NCBI RefSeq assembly: GCF_001975825.1
Contig: NZ_MTKN01000005.1
Span: 47,985-111,984 of the forward strand
Length of the DNA: 64,000 nucleotides
Reading direction: 5' to 3'
DNA from: [Flexibacter] sp. ATCC 35208
Lineage (GTDB): Bacteria; Bacteroidota; Bacteroidia; Chitinophagales; Chitinophagaceae
In this document: positions 1 to 7,944 of the stretch, piece by piece
How the letters are laid out: every line of letters begins with the position of its first letter
Numbering within the stretch: position 1 is the stretch's first letter
Made by a program: the position numbers and the translations under genes
Notes under the pieces: generated by a model
The model's input: only the letters and a program-made list of their open reading frames with translations
Told to the model about the DNA's origin: nothing
Database searches by the model: none

Positions 1-80
1 TTGTTCGATGCTTGTTCGACACTTCTTCGATGCTTGTTCGATGCTTCTTCGATGCTTGTTCGTCACTTCTTCGTCACTAA
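1..80. repeat. Short direct repeats at window edge
   Basis: About seven head-to-tail copies of a 10-11 base unit (TTCGATGCTTG, with variants TTCTTCGATGC and TTCGACACTTC) run up to the hairpin that follows. The array probably starts before the window. It resembles the stop-codon-proximal tandem repeats seen elsewhere in this window, so it may mark the 3' end of an upstream gene. I see no coding potential in it. Confidence 0.75.
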
Positions 81-127
81 AAGGGCACCTCAATATCCCC
101 TGGATAATGAAGTGCCCTTTTAGTGAC
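73..127. terminator. Long inverted repeat, likely terminator of upstream gene
   Basis: A 16-bp perfect inverted repeat (GTCACTAAAAGGGCAC at 73-88 and its complement at 112-127) is extended inwards by three further pairs and encloses a 15-base loop. There is no long U-run on either side, so it could be a structured 3' end rather than a classical intrinsic terminator. It lies upstream of the first gene and probably belongs to a gene outside the window. Confidence 0.55.
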
Positions 128-247
128 CTTTTGGTATCGAAGTAACACTGAAGCTATACCGAAGAGCCACCGACCGCTTATCAAGAAGATTTTTGATTTT
201 TTAAATAATGTTCCTACCTTTTCCTTCCACGCTTTATGGAAAGAAAT

Positions 248-1105
248 ATGAAAAACTCCCCTATCTGGCTCGTATGCCTTTTTTTATTCACTTGTTTGCA
301 ATCGAATGCACAAACCCGGTTGCCCACATTAGGTGTTACTACCACTTATAGAAATGACTCCATTTTACACGCCGCCGGATTTGATTATATTGAGGGCAGT
401 GTAGGCAAACTCCTTTCTCCCGACATCCCGGAAGACACCTTCCAGGTATTTCTCAGAGACAAGCAAAAAATGCACTGTCAATTCAATACCTGCAATGGTT
501 TTATTCCTGCCGAAATACCCATCGTAGGACCCAAAGCCGATGAACAAAAGATCCTGACTTATGTAGATAAAGTGATGCAACGGGCCAAAAAAGCAGGAGT
601 ATCTACCATCGTACTCGGTAGCGGCAATGCCCGCAAACTGCCCGAAGGCTGGACACCCGAAAAGGAAAGCCCACACTTCGTGCGCATCTGCAGGAAAATA
701 GCCGAAACAGCGGCTAAATACAATGTGGTCATTGCCATCGAAAACCTGAACAGTACCGAAACGAATTATATTAATACACTGGCGGAAGCGAATGCCATCG
801 TGATCGCTGTGAACCATCCGAATTTTAAACTCACGGCAGACATTTACCACATGCTGAAGGAAAATGAGCCTGCTGTGAACATCGAAAAAGCGAAAAAGAA
901 CCTGGTCCATTGTCACATTGCTGAGAGAGAAAAACGGACTGCACCTGGTGTAGCCGGTGATGAAGTGAGACCTTATATTGCAGCATTGGCAAACATCCGT
1001 TTCCAGGGTGGCATTTCCGTCGAAAGCCGCTGGGATCCTATGGATGTACAAGCTGCACCAGCACACAAATATTTACATCAACTCATCCTTGAACTGTATC
1101 ATTAA
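248..1105 (+). CDS. Secreted sugar phosphate isomerase/epimerase (TIM barrel)
   Basis: Probable xylose-isomerase-like TIM-barrel protein of 285 residues, of the hydroxypyruvate isomerase/inosose dehydratase/AP endonuclease 2 superfamily, acting on an unknown sugar. A signal peptide (hydrophobic WLVCLFLFTCLQS, cleavage after NAQ) sends it to the periplasm. Likely divalent-metal ligands of the family are visible: Glu165 (AIENLN), Asp198 (TADIYHM), His223 (HCHIAE) and Glu259 (SVESRW). An ATG four codons earlier at 236 is possible, but 248 gives the better signal peptide. It is followed 13 bases later by a Tat-exported Gfo/Idh/MocA oxidoreductase, a common Bacteroidota pairing for periplasmic sugar conversion. 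A near-consensus -7 box (TACCTTTT) lies just upstream. The substrate cannot be told from sequence. Confidence 0.85.
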   Translation: MKNSPIWLVCLFLFTCLQSNAQTRLPTLGVTTTYRNDSILHAAGFDYIEGSVGKLLSPDIPEDTFQVFLRDKQKMHCQFNTCNGFIPAEIPIVGPKADEQKILTYVDKVMQRAKKAGVSTIVLGSGNARKLPEGWTPEKESPHFVRICRKIAETAAKYNVVIAIENLNSTETNYINTLAEANAIVIAVNHPNFKLTADIYHMLKENEPAVNIEKAKKNLVHCHIAEREKRTAPGVAGDEVRPYIAALANIRFQGGISVESRWDPMDVQAAPAHKYLHQLILELYH

Positions 1106-1118
1106 AAATTAAATTCCA

Positions 1119-2474
1119 ATGAAATCACGTCGTGAATTCCTGAAACAATCCCTGCTGGCCGGTGCAGGTGTTTCTATTACCGCTATGGGCATGCCAGCCA
1201 GTAGTTATGCCCGCATCATGGGGGCCAATGACAGGGTAAATATAGGATTGGTCGGATTTTCCGATCGTGCACGCCAGACACTCCTGCCCTGCTTCTTCAA
1301 TAACAACAAGGAACTGAATTTTGATATTATCGCCGTATCAGACATCTGGAAACGGCGCAGAGAAGAAGGTCAGGCCTTTATCTCCAAAAAAGCAGGTCAT
1401 GATATACAGGCATGTGTCAACAATGATGAGCTATACAAGATCAAAGATCTGGATGCGGTGATCATTGCTACGGCCGACTTCCAGCACGCTTACCACACTA
1501 TCGAAGCAGTAGGTCAGCGGAAAGATGTGTACTGCGAAAAACCATTTGCAGAAACGATGGACGATGCCCGCAAAGCACTGAAAGCAGTGAAAGACTCCGG
1601 CAAAATTTTCCAGGTAGGTACACAGCGTCGTAGCGGGGATAGTTATCACGCAGCAAACCACTTTATCCAGGAAGGTAAATTCGGCCCCATTACCATGGTT
1701 GAAATGACCTGGAATGTGAACCAGCCAGGTCGCTGGCGCCGCCCTGAATTAGTAAAGGAAATCAGGGAACAGGATACTGACTGGACCCGTTTCCTGGCAG
1801 GCCGTCCGAAAGATAGCTGGGATCCAAGGAAATACCTCGAATATCGCCTGTTCTGGCCTTATTCTTCCGGTATCTTTGGTCAGTGGATGACTCACCAGAT
1901 CGATACGGTGCATTGGTTTACAAATCTCAAACATCCACGTAGCGCAGTAGCAAATGGTGGTATTTATATGTGGAAAGATGGTCGTAAAAATGCAGATACG
2001 ATCACGGCTGTTTTTGAATACGGACCAGACAATGATCCAACCTCCGGTTTCCAGGTACAATATAGCTCCCGCTTCTCCAACTCTGCTGGTGGTGTAAAGG
2101 AAATGTACTACTCTAATGGCGGTACTATCGATATCGATAAGAACAGGATCTCACCAACCGGAGGTTTGACTGAACATGAAGCAAAGGAAATGGGATTGCA
2201 TGCGAACCTGCTGCCTGAAATGACATTGAGCAGTAGCGGTAGTGGCGTAGCTACATCTGCTGATATGGGTGGCGATCCACTAACGAATGCACACGTACGT
2301 AACTGGATGGAAAGTGTAAGAAAGAGACAGCAGGGAAATGCACCGATCGAAGCTGCTTATTCACATTCTATTGCGCTGATTATGGCAAATGCAGCGTATA
2401 GGACCGGGTTGAAGGCTACTTTTGATGAGAAAAAACAAGAAGTAATAGTAGGTGGCAAGCCTTTTATTATATAA
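1119..2474 (+). CDS. Tat-exported Gfo/Idh/MocA family oxidoreductase
   Basis: NAD(P)-dependent sugar oxidoreductase-like protein, 451 residues. The N-terminus carries a twin-arginine signal (SRREFLKQSLLAGAG), so the protein is exported folded, presumably with its cofactor. A Rossmann fold follows (NIGLVGFSDRARQ). The family EKP signature is present (VYCEKPFAETMDDA), as is the C-terminal alpha/beta substrate domain (GIFGQWMTHQIDTVHW). It is co-directional with the TIM-barrel gene 13 bases upstream, so the two are probably one operon. It ends in a strong hairpin. Substrate unknown. It is a distant paralogue of the protein at 62539-63876. Confidence 0.9.
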   Translation: MKSRREFLKQSLLAGAGVSITAMGMPASSYARIMGANDRVNIGLVGFSDRARQTLLPCFFNNNKELNFDIIAVSDIWKRRREEGQAFISKKAGHDIQACVNNDELYKIKDLDAVIIATADFQHAYHTIEAVGQRKDVYCEKPFAETMDDARKALKAVKDSGKIFQVGTQRRSGDSYHAANHFIQEGKFGPITMVEMTWNVNQPGRWRRPELVKEIREQDTDWTRFLAGRPKDSWDPRKYLEYRLFWPYSSGIFGQWMTHQIDTVHWFTNLKHPRSAVANGGIYMWKDGRKNADTITAVFEYGPDNDPTSGFQVQYSSRFSNSAGGVKEMYYSNGGTIDIDKNRISPTGGLTEHEAKEMGLHANLLPEMTLSSSGSGVATSADMGGDPLTNAHVRNWMESVRKRQQGNAPIEAAYSHSIALIMANAAYRTGLKATFDEKKQEVIVGGKPFII

Positions 2475-2487
2475 TCATGCGAATAAT

Positions 2488-2539
2488 CCGCAAAAAAAGA
2501 GGGTGTATCTGAAATTAGATACACCCTCTTTTTTTGCGG
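2488..2539 (+). terminator. Terminator hairpin with 22-bp perfect stem
   Basis: Arms 2488-2509 and 2518-2539 are perfectly complementary around the loop TGAAATTA. The A-run on one side and T-run on the other let it act in both directions between the convergent oxidoreductase and mrp genes. It is also the 5' hairpin of the dispersed three-arm element. Confidence 0.85.
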
Positions 2540-2614
2540 ATACCTGATGGAGCCAGATTCCACTGTATGCATTTCTCAGGAGTTTCATTTATTAATGATA
2601 CACCTTCTTTTTTT
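2488..2614 (+). repeat. Dispersed three-arm intergenic element, copy 1
   Basis: The element has arm A (core GAGGGTGTATC), its complement A' directly after a small loop, a conserved core of about 60 bases (starting GCGGATACCTGATGGAGCC), then a second complement A'' (GATACACCTTC plus T-run) at 2597-2614. A can pair with A' perfectly or with A'' through one G-U pair. The core holds a possible CCTGA/TCAGG stem. A GC-rich tail (GCCTGTGGCCAGCCTTAAT) follows at 2620-2638 and is shared with other copies. Related copies are at 25065-25180, 40040-40163 and 60222-60348. Confidence 0.8.
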
Positions 2615-2657
2615 CAGCGCCTGTGGCCAGCCTTAATGCCAGGCCGTTATGATTTCT

Positions 2658-3755
2658 TTATACAAATACTTCTACAATTCTGGTAGGCGCTACATTCGCA
2701 TTCCTCATCGCAATGCTTCTTGCCGCCATACTTGCAAAGCCCATAAACGCCAGCTTGGTCGCATCCTCTCCACCCAGCATAGCCGGTACTCCTTCATCTC
2801 CACCTTCACGAATACTCTGAACGATCGGGATCTGACCCAGGAATGGAATTTCCAGGTCTTCCGCCAAACGCTTACCGCCATCTTTACCAAATATGTAATA
2901 TTTGTTATCAGGCAGCTCAGCAGGTGTGAAATAAGACATGTTCTCCACCAGACCAATGATCGGTACATTGATTTGTGGACCATTGAACATAGCAATACCT
3001 TTCTTCGCATCAGCCAGTGCCACATCCTGCGGAGTGGTTACTATCACAGCGCCTGTAACGGGTACGGTCTGTACCAGGGTCAGGTGAATATCGCCAGTGC
3101 CCGGAGGCATGTCAATTACCAGGTAATCCAGCTCATCCCAGTATACGTCGGTAATGAACTGCTTGAGGGCGCTGCTGGCCATTGGACCACGCCATACTAC
3201 TGCCTGTTTCTCATCGATCAGTAAACCGATGGACATCAGTTTGATACCATGCTTCTCCAAAGGAACGATCATGCCTTTTCCATCCACATTCACCATCATA
3301 GGACGGTGACCACGAACCCCAAACATAATAGGTACTGAAGGTCCGTAAATATCTGCATCCATCAACCCTACTTTGGCACCGCCTTCAGACAGGGCGAGGG
3401 CCAGGTTGGCCGCTACAGTAGACTTACCTACGCCTCCCTTGCCGGAAGCTACTACGATGATGTTTTTCACACCAGGCAGCAGGCTCTTTCCATCCTTACG
3501 GTTGGAGTTTACGTTGGCAGTCATATTTACATGCACTTCAGCATCTTTGCTTACCAGGTGATGGACAGCATTGATACAGGCATTTCTGATCAGATCTTTC
3601 AATGGACAGGCAGGGGTAGTAAGCACAACAGTGAACGTCACTTTATTCCCATCTATCTCAATGTCTTTCACCATGTTAAGCGTTACCAGGTCCTTCCCCA
3701 GATCAGGCTCTTCCACATTGCTCAAAGCCTTTAAAATCTGTTCCGTAGTGATCAT
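2658..3755 (-). CDS. mrp: Mrp/NBP35-family P-loop ATPase (Fe-S cluster carrier type)
   Basis: Iron-sulfur cluster carrier or assembly ATPase of the Mrp/ApbC family, cytoplasmic, 365 residues. Residues 1-75 form a MIP18/DUF59 domain (EEPDLGKDLVTLNMV). A deviant Walker A (SGKGGVGKST, residues 104-113) follows, then the switch region (MDADIYGPSVP) and a Walker B-like segment (LDYLVIDMPPGTGD). The CxxC pair usual after the MSYF motif in other Mrp proteins is absent here (MSYFTPAELPDNKYYIFG), so cluster binding may differ; I believe this is common in the phylum but cannot check. Single gene, convergent with the oxidoreductase at 1119-2474. Confidence 0.93.
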   Translation of the reverse strand: MITTEQILKALSNVEEPDLGKDLVTLNMVKDIEIDGNKVTFTVVLTTPACPLKDLIRNACINAVHHLVSKDAEVHVNMTANVNSNRKDGKSLLPGVKNIIVVASGKGGVGKSTVAANLALALSEGGAKVGLMDADIYGPSVPIMFGVRGHRPMMVNVDGKGMIVPLEKHGIKLMSIGLLIDEKQAVVWRGPMASSALKQFITDVYWDELDYLVIDMPPGTGDIHLTLVQTVPVTGAVIVTTPQDVALADAKKGIAMFNGPQINVPIIGLVENMSYFTPAELPDNKYYIFGKDGGKRLAEDLEIPFLGQIPIVQSIREGGDEGVPAMLGGEDATKLAFMGFASMAARSIAMRNANVAPTRIVEVFV

Positions 3756-3922
3756 AAATAGTTGTTAATTTTAATTCGAGGCTGTAAAGTTAACCTAATT
3801 GCTAGTTACTTTGTCAGCGCTGTCATAGTTTTTGTCAATTGGTTCCGTTCATCCATCTATATGTACAGGAAAAACATTCCTATGGCTTATGTTTAATTCA
3901 AATCATTTATCTTAGAGGCGGC

Positions 3923-4588
3923 ATGCATAAGAAGATTTCCTACATACTGTTTTCGCTTTTGTTTCTACCTTTTCTGCTGAAAGCACAGTTAACGCAGTTC
4001 AAAGATAGTATCATACAGATTTCCGGCATTACAATGACGGCAGATAGTTTAAGAGCCGTTCCAGCAGTGAGTATTCTCATAAAAGGACAAAACAGGGGTA
4101 CCATCTCCAATCCGCAGGGGGTGTTTTCCATCGTGGCTTTTAAAGGTGATACGCTTATCTTTTCTGCAATTGGTTACAAGAGAAAAGAATTTAGAATTCC
4201 TACCACGCTGCCAGGTAATGCATATTCCCTGTTGCAGCTCATGGTAGATGATACGACTTACCTGCCGGTAACGATCATTAAACCTTATCCTTCGAGGGAA
4301 GAGTTTGAGAAGGCGTTTGTAAGTATGGATGTGCCGGATGACCAGTACGAACTGGCCAGGAAGAATACGGAAGAGGCGAAGATGAGGGCTATTTCAAGGT
4401 ATGTGCCACCAGATGCGGCCGAGGCGACGAATATGTACTTTAACAGGCAGGCACAGAACCTCTATTATGCAGGACAGTTACCGCCACAGAATATTATGAA
4501 CCCACTGGCATGGGCACAGTTTATACAGGCGTGGAAGCGAGGGGATTTCAAAAGTGGGAGTAATAAACAATACGGGTACGGATATTAG
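3923..4588 (+). CDS. Secreted protein with carboxypeptidase-like regulatory domain
   Basis: 221-residue exported protein. A signal peptide (ISYILFSLLFLPFLLKAQ) is followed by one CarboxypepD_reg-like beta-sandwich domain (AVPAVSILIKGQNRGTISNPQ, then GDTLIFSAIGYKRKEF). This domain is common at the N-terminus of TonB-dependent receptors but also stands alone in Bacteroidota. The C-terminal half is Asn/Gln/Tyr-rich and unrecognised. The start at 3923 was chosen because it begins the signal peptide; the frame stays open upstream to 3839 without a signal-like sequence. It sits alone between mrp (divergent) and a dehydrogenase, and is followed by a strong terminator. Confidence 0.8.
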   Translation: MHKKISYILFSLLFLPFLLKAQLTQFKDSIIQISGITMTADSLRAVPAVSILIKGQNRGTISNPQGVFSIVAFKGDTLIFSAIGYKRKEFRIPTTLPGNAYSLLQLMVDDTTYLPVTIIKPYPSREEFEKAFVSMDVPDDQYELARKNTEEAKMRAISRYVPPDAAEATNMYFNRQAQNLYYAGQLPPQNIMNPLAWAQFIQAWKRGDFKSGSNKQYGYGY

Positions 4589-4605
4589 TATTTAAAAATA
4601 TTGAC

Positions 4606-4642
4606 AAAACCGGATCAATCGCAAAGTGGTTGATCCGGTTTT
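4606..4642 (+). terminator. Terminator of secreted-protein gene
   Basis: A 13-bp perfect stem (AAAACCGGATCAA at 4606-4618, complement at 4630-4642) with an 11-base loop lies 18 bases after the stop codon. Its 3' arm overlaps the start of a 55-bp tandem repeat. Confidence 0.8.
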
Positions 4643-4812
4643 GTATTTGGGGGATGGGAGAACGGATGGGGATTGCTGATAGATGAATAGGTTTTGTATT
4701 TGGGGGATGGGAGAACGATTGGGGATTGCTGTGATAGATGAATAGGTTTTGTATTTGGGGAATGGGAGAACGATTGGGGATTGCTGTGATAGATGAATAG
4801 GTTTTGTATTTG
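4638..4812 (+). repeat. 55-bp tandem repeat, about 3.2 copies
   Basis: Units at 4638-4690 (53 bp), 4691-4745 and 4746-4800 (55 bp each) are nearly identical and are followed by a partial fourth at 4801-4812. Each starts GTTTTGTATTTGGGGGATGG. The GTTTTGTATTTG start includes the 3' arm end of the preceding terminator, so the array seems to have grown from the terminator tail. It fills most of the gap between the genes at 3923 and 4947. The remainder, 4813-4946, holds nothing I recognise apart from AT-rich promoter-like sequence. Confidence 0.9.
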
Positions 4813-4946
4813 CGTTTTGGACCCTGCGGCGCCGGAAGAAAACGATTTTGAGTTACTTTAGTTAGCCTTCGAAGTTGAAAGCAATTGAATTTTGAAATTT
4901 GAAGTTTCAATTTCATATTCACTTAAATTTGATGAAATTCAATTCC

Positions 4947-5843
4947 ATGTTTTCATCAAAAAATATTGCCGTGATCGGCGCCGGCACCATGGGTAATGGC
5001 ATCGCACACGTTTTCGCCCAAAACAATTTTACAGTTACCCTGATCGACGTATCCGCACCCGCATTAGAACGCGCCTTGCAAACCATCGAAAAAAACCTTG
5101 ACAGACAGGTAGCAAAAGCAACTATTACAAATGAAATAAAGTCCGGTACTTTAGGCAATATTACCACCACTACAGACCTCGCCACCGGTGTACAAAACGC
5201 CGATCTGGTCGTGGAAGCCGCCACTGAAAACACTACATTGAAACTGAAAATATTTCAGGACCTGGATCAATATGCAAACCCCAATGCTATCCTCGCTACC
5301 AACACCTCTTCTATTTCCATCACGAAGATCGCTGCGGCTACCAAACGCCCCGGTAAGGTAATCGGCATGCACTTTATGAACCCCGTTCCTGTCATGAAAC
5401 TGGTGGAAATTATCAATGGCTATGCGACAGAAAAAAATGTGACAGACACCATCGTTGCTCTCTCTTCTCAGTTAGGCAAAGTACCGTGTGTAGTCAATGA
5501 CTATCCGGGTTTTATTGCCAATCGCATCTTAATGCCCATGATCAATGAAGCCATCAGTTCATTATACGAAGGGGTAGCAGGTGTTGCAGAAATTGATACC
5601 GTGATGAAACTGGGAATGGCACATCCGATGGGGCCATTGCAGTTAGCTGATTTTATCGGACTGGATGTATGTCTTTCTATTTTACGCGTATTGCAGGATG
5701 GATTTGGGAATCCAAAATATGCCCCTTGTCCGCTGCTGGTAAATATGGTGACGGCGGGTTATCTGGGGGTGAAAAGTGGAGAAGGATTTTATAAATATGA
5801 GAAAGGGAGTAAAGACCTGGTCGTGAGTGATCGCTTTAAATAA
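4947..5843 (+). CDS. hbd: 3-hydroxyacyl-CoA (3-hydroxybutyryl-CoA) dehydrogenase
   Basis: NAD(P)-dependent oxidation of 3-hydroxyacyl-CoA to 3-ketoacyl-CoA in fatty acid or butanoate metabolism; cytoplasmic, about 298 residues, normal for the single-domain family. The N-terminal dinucleotide fold is seen at VIGAGTMGNGIAHVFAQ. The family signature around the catalytic His is GKVIGMHFMNPVPVMKLVE, followed by the C-terminal helical domain (GFIANRILMPMINEA, then LADFIGLDVCLSIL). In-frame ATGs at 4932 and 4899 would add residues without conserved sequence, so 4947 is preferred. It stands alone; physiological chain length and direction are not visible. Confidence 0.92.
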   Translation: MFSSKNIAVIGAGTMGNGIAHVFAQNNFTVTLIDVSAPALERALQTIEKNLDRQVAKATITNEIKSGTLGNITTTTDLATGVQNADLVVEAATENTTLKLKIFQDLDQYANPNAILATNTSSISITKIAAATKRPGKVIGMHFMNPVPVMKLVEIINGYATEKNVTDTIVALSSQLGKVPCVVNDYPGFIANRILMPMINEAISSLYEGVAGVAEIDTVMKLGMAHPMGPLQLADFIGLDVCLSILRVLQDGFGNPKYAPCPLLVNMVTAGYLGVKSGEGFYKYEKGSKDLVVSDRFK

Positions 5844-6055
5844 ATTGGTTCAGGCATCAGTGGCTTTTAGTGTGCCGGCACCGGGAGCGTTTTTTATAAA
5901 TCATTGTATGTTTCAAATAATCTCCCTACGTTTTAAATAAATCGCTTTATGTTTTAGATAAATTGTAAGTTCAAATGATAAGCGCAACAAATTAATAAAA
6001 TCACGGGTTGCACTTATTGCTTGAATACAGTAATCACTTTATGTTTTAGATAAAT
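5832..6055 (+). repeat. Imperfect repeats of the gene's stop region
   Basis: The last codons and stop of the dehydrogenase (CGCTTTAAATAAAT) recur downstream as CGTTTTAAATAAAT and ATCGCTTTATGTTTTAGATAAAT near 5930-5962, and as ATCACTTTATGTTTTAGATAAAT near 6033-6055. Copies are degenerate and unevenly spaced. Apart from these and the yigZ terminator, I see nothing in 5844-6065. Confidence 0.55.
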
Positions 6056-6082
6056 AAAGAAGGCGCTAAGCCTTCTTTATTT
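6052..6082 (-). terminator. yigZ terminator spanning its stop codon
   Basis: A 13-bp perfect stem (6052-6064 with 6070-6082) has the yigZ stop codon in its 5-base loop region. The last codons of yigZ therefore form the 5' arm of its own terminator. Read on the minus strand, the 3' arm ends in CTTTATTT. Confidence 0.75.
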
Positions 6083-6662
6083 CTAACCCATGAATATCTT
6101 TTAGCTTCAACATCGCCAACTCCTGCACGGCTTTCGGGATCCCGATATCCATACTGCAAAACAGCTGTAACTCCTGTCCATATACGGTACAGTTCTGTTG
6201 CTTCACCACCATCATAATATCGTTCAGAATAGTGTAGTCAAAACTGAGATGATACTTTACCTCTACATTTTTCTGCACCGCAGGAATCACCTGCAGTACC
6301 ATTGAAGCAGACATCTTATAAGCATTGATCAGACCCGGTGCACCTAATAATGTACCGCCAAAGTAGCGGACCACCACCACCAGTGTATCAGTCAATCCCT
6401 TGCTGTCTATCTGCCCCAGAATAGGCTTTCCGGCTGTACCAGAAGGTTCACCGTCATCACTGGCGCGAAACTGTAATCCATCTGTACCCAGCCTGTAAGC
6501 AAAACAATGATGCGTCGCTTTGGGGTGTTCTTTTTTCACTTCCTGCAGGCATTCTTTCACCTGCTCCACCGACTTCACCGGCCATGCATAGGCCAGGAAC
6601 TTACTGCCCCTGTCCTTAAATTCAGCCGTTGCTGATTTTTCTATAGTAAAATAAACTTCCAT
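6066..6662 (-). CDS. yigZ: YigZ/IMPACT family protein
   Basis: 198-residue cytoplasmic protein of the YigZ/UPF0029 family, related to eukaryotic IMPACT; the molecular role is poorly defined and ribosome or translation links have been proposed. The signature DGEPSGTAGKPIL lies near residue 70, preceded by ATHHCFAYRLG and followed by VVVRYFGGTLLGAPGLINAY. The C-terminal ferredoxin-like UPF0029 half (residues 130-198) is present. It starts 9 bases after the stop of the secreted protein at 6672-7943, so it is the last gene of a probable ribD-secreted protein-yigZ operon. Confidence 0.9.
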   Translation of the reverse strand: MEVYFTIEKSATAEFKDRGSKFLAYAWPVKSVEQVKECLQEVKKEHPKATHHCFAYRLGTDGLQFRASDDGEPSGTAGKPILGQIDSKGLTDTLVVVVRYFGGTLLGAPGLINAYKMSASMVLQVIPAVQKNVEVKYHLSFDYTILNDIMMVVKQQNCTVYGQELQLFCSMDIGIPKAVQELAMLKLKDIHGLEIKKA

Positions 6663-6671
6663 GCTTAGTTG

Positions 6672-7943
6672 TTAAGGGGTATAATTGATCACCAGCAGGT
6701 TGTTCTGCTTCAGATCCGTTTTTATGCGCACGTATTTCCTGATCTTACCTGCGGTGATCTTCATCACAGCTGTATTGGGAGGAATACTCCCCAAATTGTC
6801 TGCCAGTAATATCATCCGGTTCTCGCCGGGTTTGAGTGTAACTGATAATTTTTGTCTGCGTTTTAATACGGGGAACCCACTGACTATAAATTTATCATTC
6901 AGGCGAATGGAAATGCTGTCACCATCTTCGGCGGCATCATCCCACAATTCCAGTTCTACATCACCGGTGTTCACAGTGATCTGGTCCAGCAGGTTGTTAC
7001 GCCTTTCCGTCACCCTGTTATCTACTGTGGGTAAGGGTTGCTGCGGCTTAGGTTTCCTGTATACCTGTGCTACCAGGAAGGTAGAATAGTAATTGGATTT
7101 GTCATGAAAATCATAAATAGCATCCACACTATCCGTCTTGATCCTGAAGGAACCTGTGTTTGGGGGGAGTCTGCCGAAATTGTCTGCAAAGAATCCCAAT
7201 ATGTTCATACCTGTATCAAGCTTTACCTGGAAGAGGGAGCCCCCGGGACTTACATACTGCTGGTTCAGCAATGTTTTACCATTGTGTGTAAAGGTCACGG
7301 TATCTTTGTCATCTACATCTTCGTCCCTGATAAAGACGGGGATGATGGAATCGTACACGGTCACTTTATCATATACGCCGAAATAAATGGTATCGCCTTC
7401 GGGATGAATCATGCGGTTGGTATCCGGACTTTTCCAGGGGATGTTATCTTTCTTTTTTAATAAGATTGGTTTCTTCGATAGCAGTTCCCGCAGGTAATCC
7501 TTCATCATGCCATAGATTTCATCGTCATGATAAAACCCCTGCATATACAACTCGAAAGAGTTGATCCACATGCGTTCAATAGAAATGCCATTGGGTTTAA
7601 AATCCAGTGTACCATTGAGGTACAGCATCCAGGCGCCGATTTTGAATGGCGTTTCAGAGAGGGGGTATTTATTTCTGCCAATGCCGAGTTCGTGGTCGTT
7701 CTTTTTACATAACAACACTTCGTAGGAACCGGAAAAGGAGCCGTAATCAATCTTGAGGAGGGCCGGATACAGCATTTTGTTGGAAGGTTCGCTGATCTGC
7801 CATTCCATGCTGATGGTTTTGGAGCTGCCAGTGGGGGTGTAATCCATATGCCAGGTACCGGTCCATTTATCACCCTGGCCTACTGCCTGAAGTGAGTAAA
7901 GAATGAATATCCATATGCATATAGGTGCCCTGAATTTGTACAT
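6672..7943 (-). CDS. Secreted protein with two repeated beta domains
   Basis: 423-residue exported protein of unknown function. A signal peptide (ICIWIFILYSLQAVGQ) leads to an N-terminal lipocalin-like beta-rich region (WTGTWHMDY, then SMEWQISEPSNKMLYPALLK). Two related modules follow, at about 200-300 and 310-415. Each has an acidic loop (RDEDVDDKDTV; WDDAAEDGDSI), a strand with N-G-K or N-D-K, and a closing motif (ADNFGRLPPNT; ADNLGSIPPNT). Modules of this type recur in secreted Bacteroidota proteins; the acidic loops may bind calcium (inference). It begins one base after the ribD stop, so it is co-transcribed with ribD. Confidence 0.8.
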   Translation of the reverse strand: MYKFRAPICIWIFILYSLQAVGQGDKWTGTWHMDYTPTGSSKTISMEWQISEPSNKMLYPALLKIDYGSFSGSYEVLLCKKNDHELGIGRNKYPLSETPFKIGAWMLYLNGTLDFKPNGISIERMWINSFELYMQGFYHDDEIYGMMKDYLRELLSKKPILLKKKDNIPWKSPDTNRMIHPEGDTIYFGVYDKVTVYDSIIPVFIRDEDVDDKDTVTFTHNGKTLLNQQYVSPGGSLFQVKLDTGMNILGFFADNFGRLPPNTGSFRIKTDSVDAIYDFHDKSNYYSTFLVAQVYRKPKPQQPLPTVDNRVTERRNNLLDQITVNTGDVELELWDDAAEDGDSISIRLNDKFIVSGFPVLKRRQKLSVTLKPGENRMILLADNLGSIPPNTAVMKITAGKIRKYVRIKTDLKQNNLLVINYTP

Positions 7944-7944
7944 G

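Noticed and set aside
2488-2614. Three-arm elements as ordinary MITEs or insertion-sequence remnants
   Set aside because: Arms differ in sequence between copies while staying complementary, there is a third internal arm, and I see no target-site duplication or transposase; a mobile origin is not excluded.
2649-3224. 191-codon open frame opposite mrp
   Set aside because: It lies fully inside the well-supported mrp gene on the other strand and has no domain-like sequence; a shadow frame.
4638-4812. CRISPR-like array
   Set aside because: Units are contiguous without spacers and no cas genes are near; it is a plain tandem repeat.
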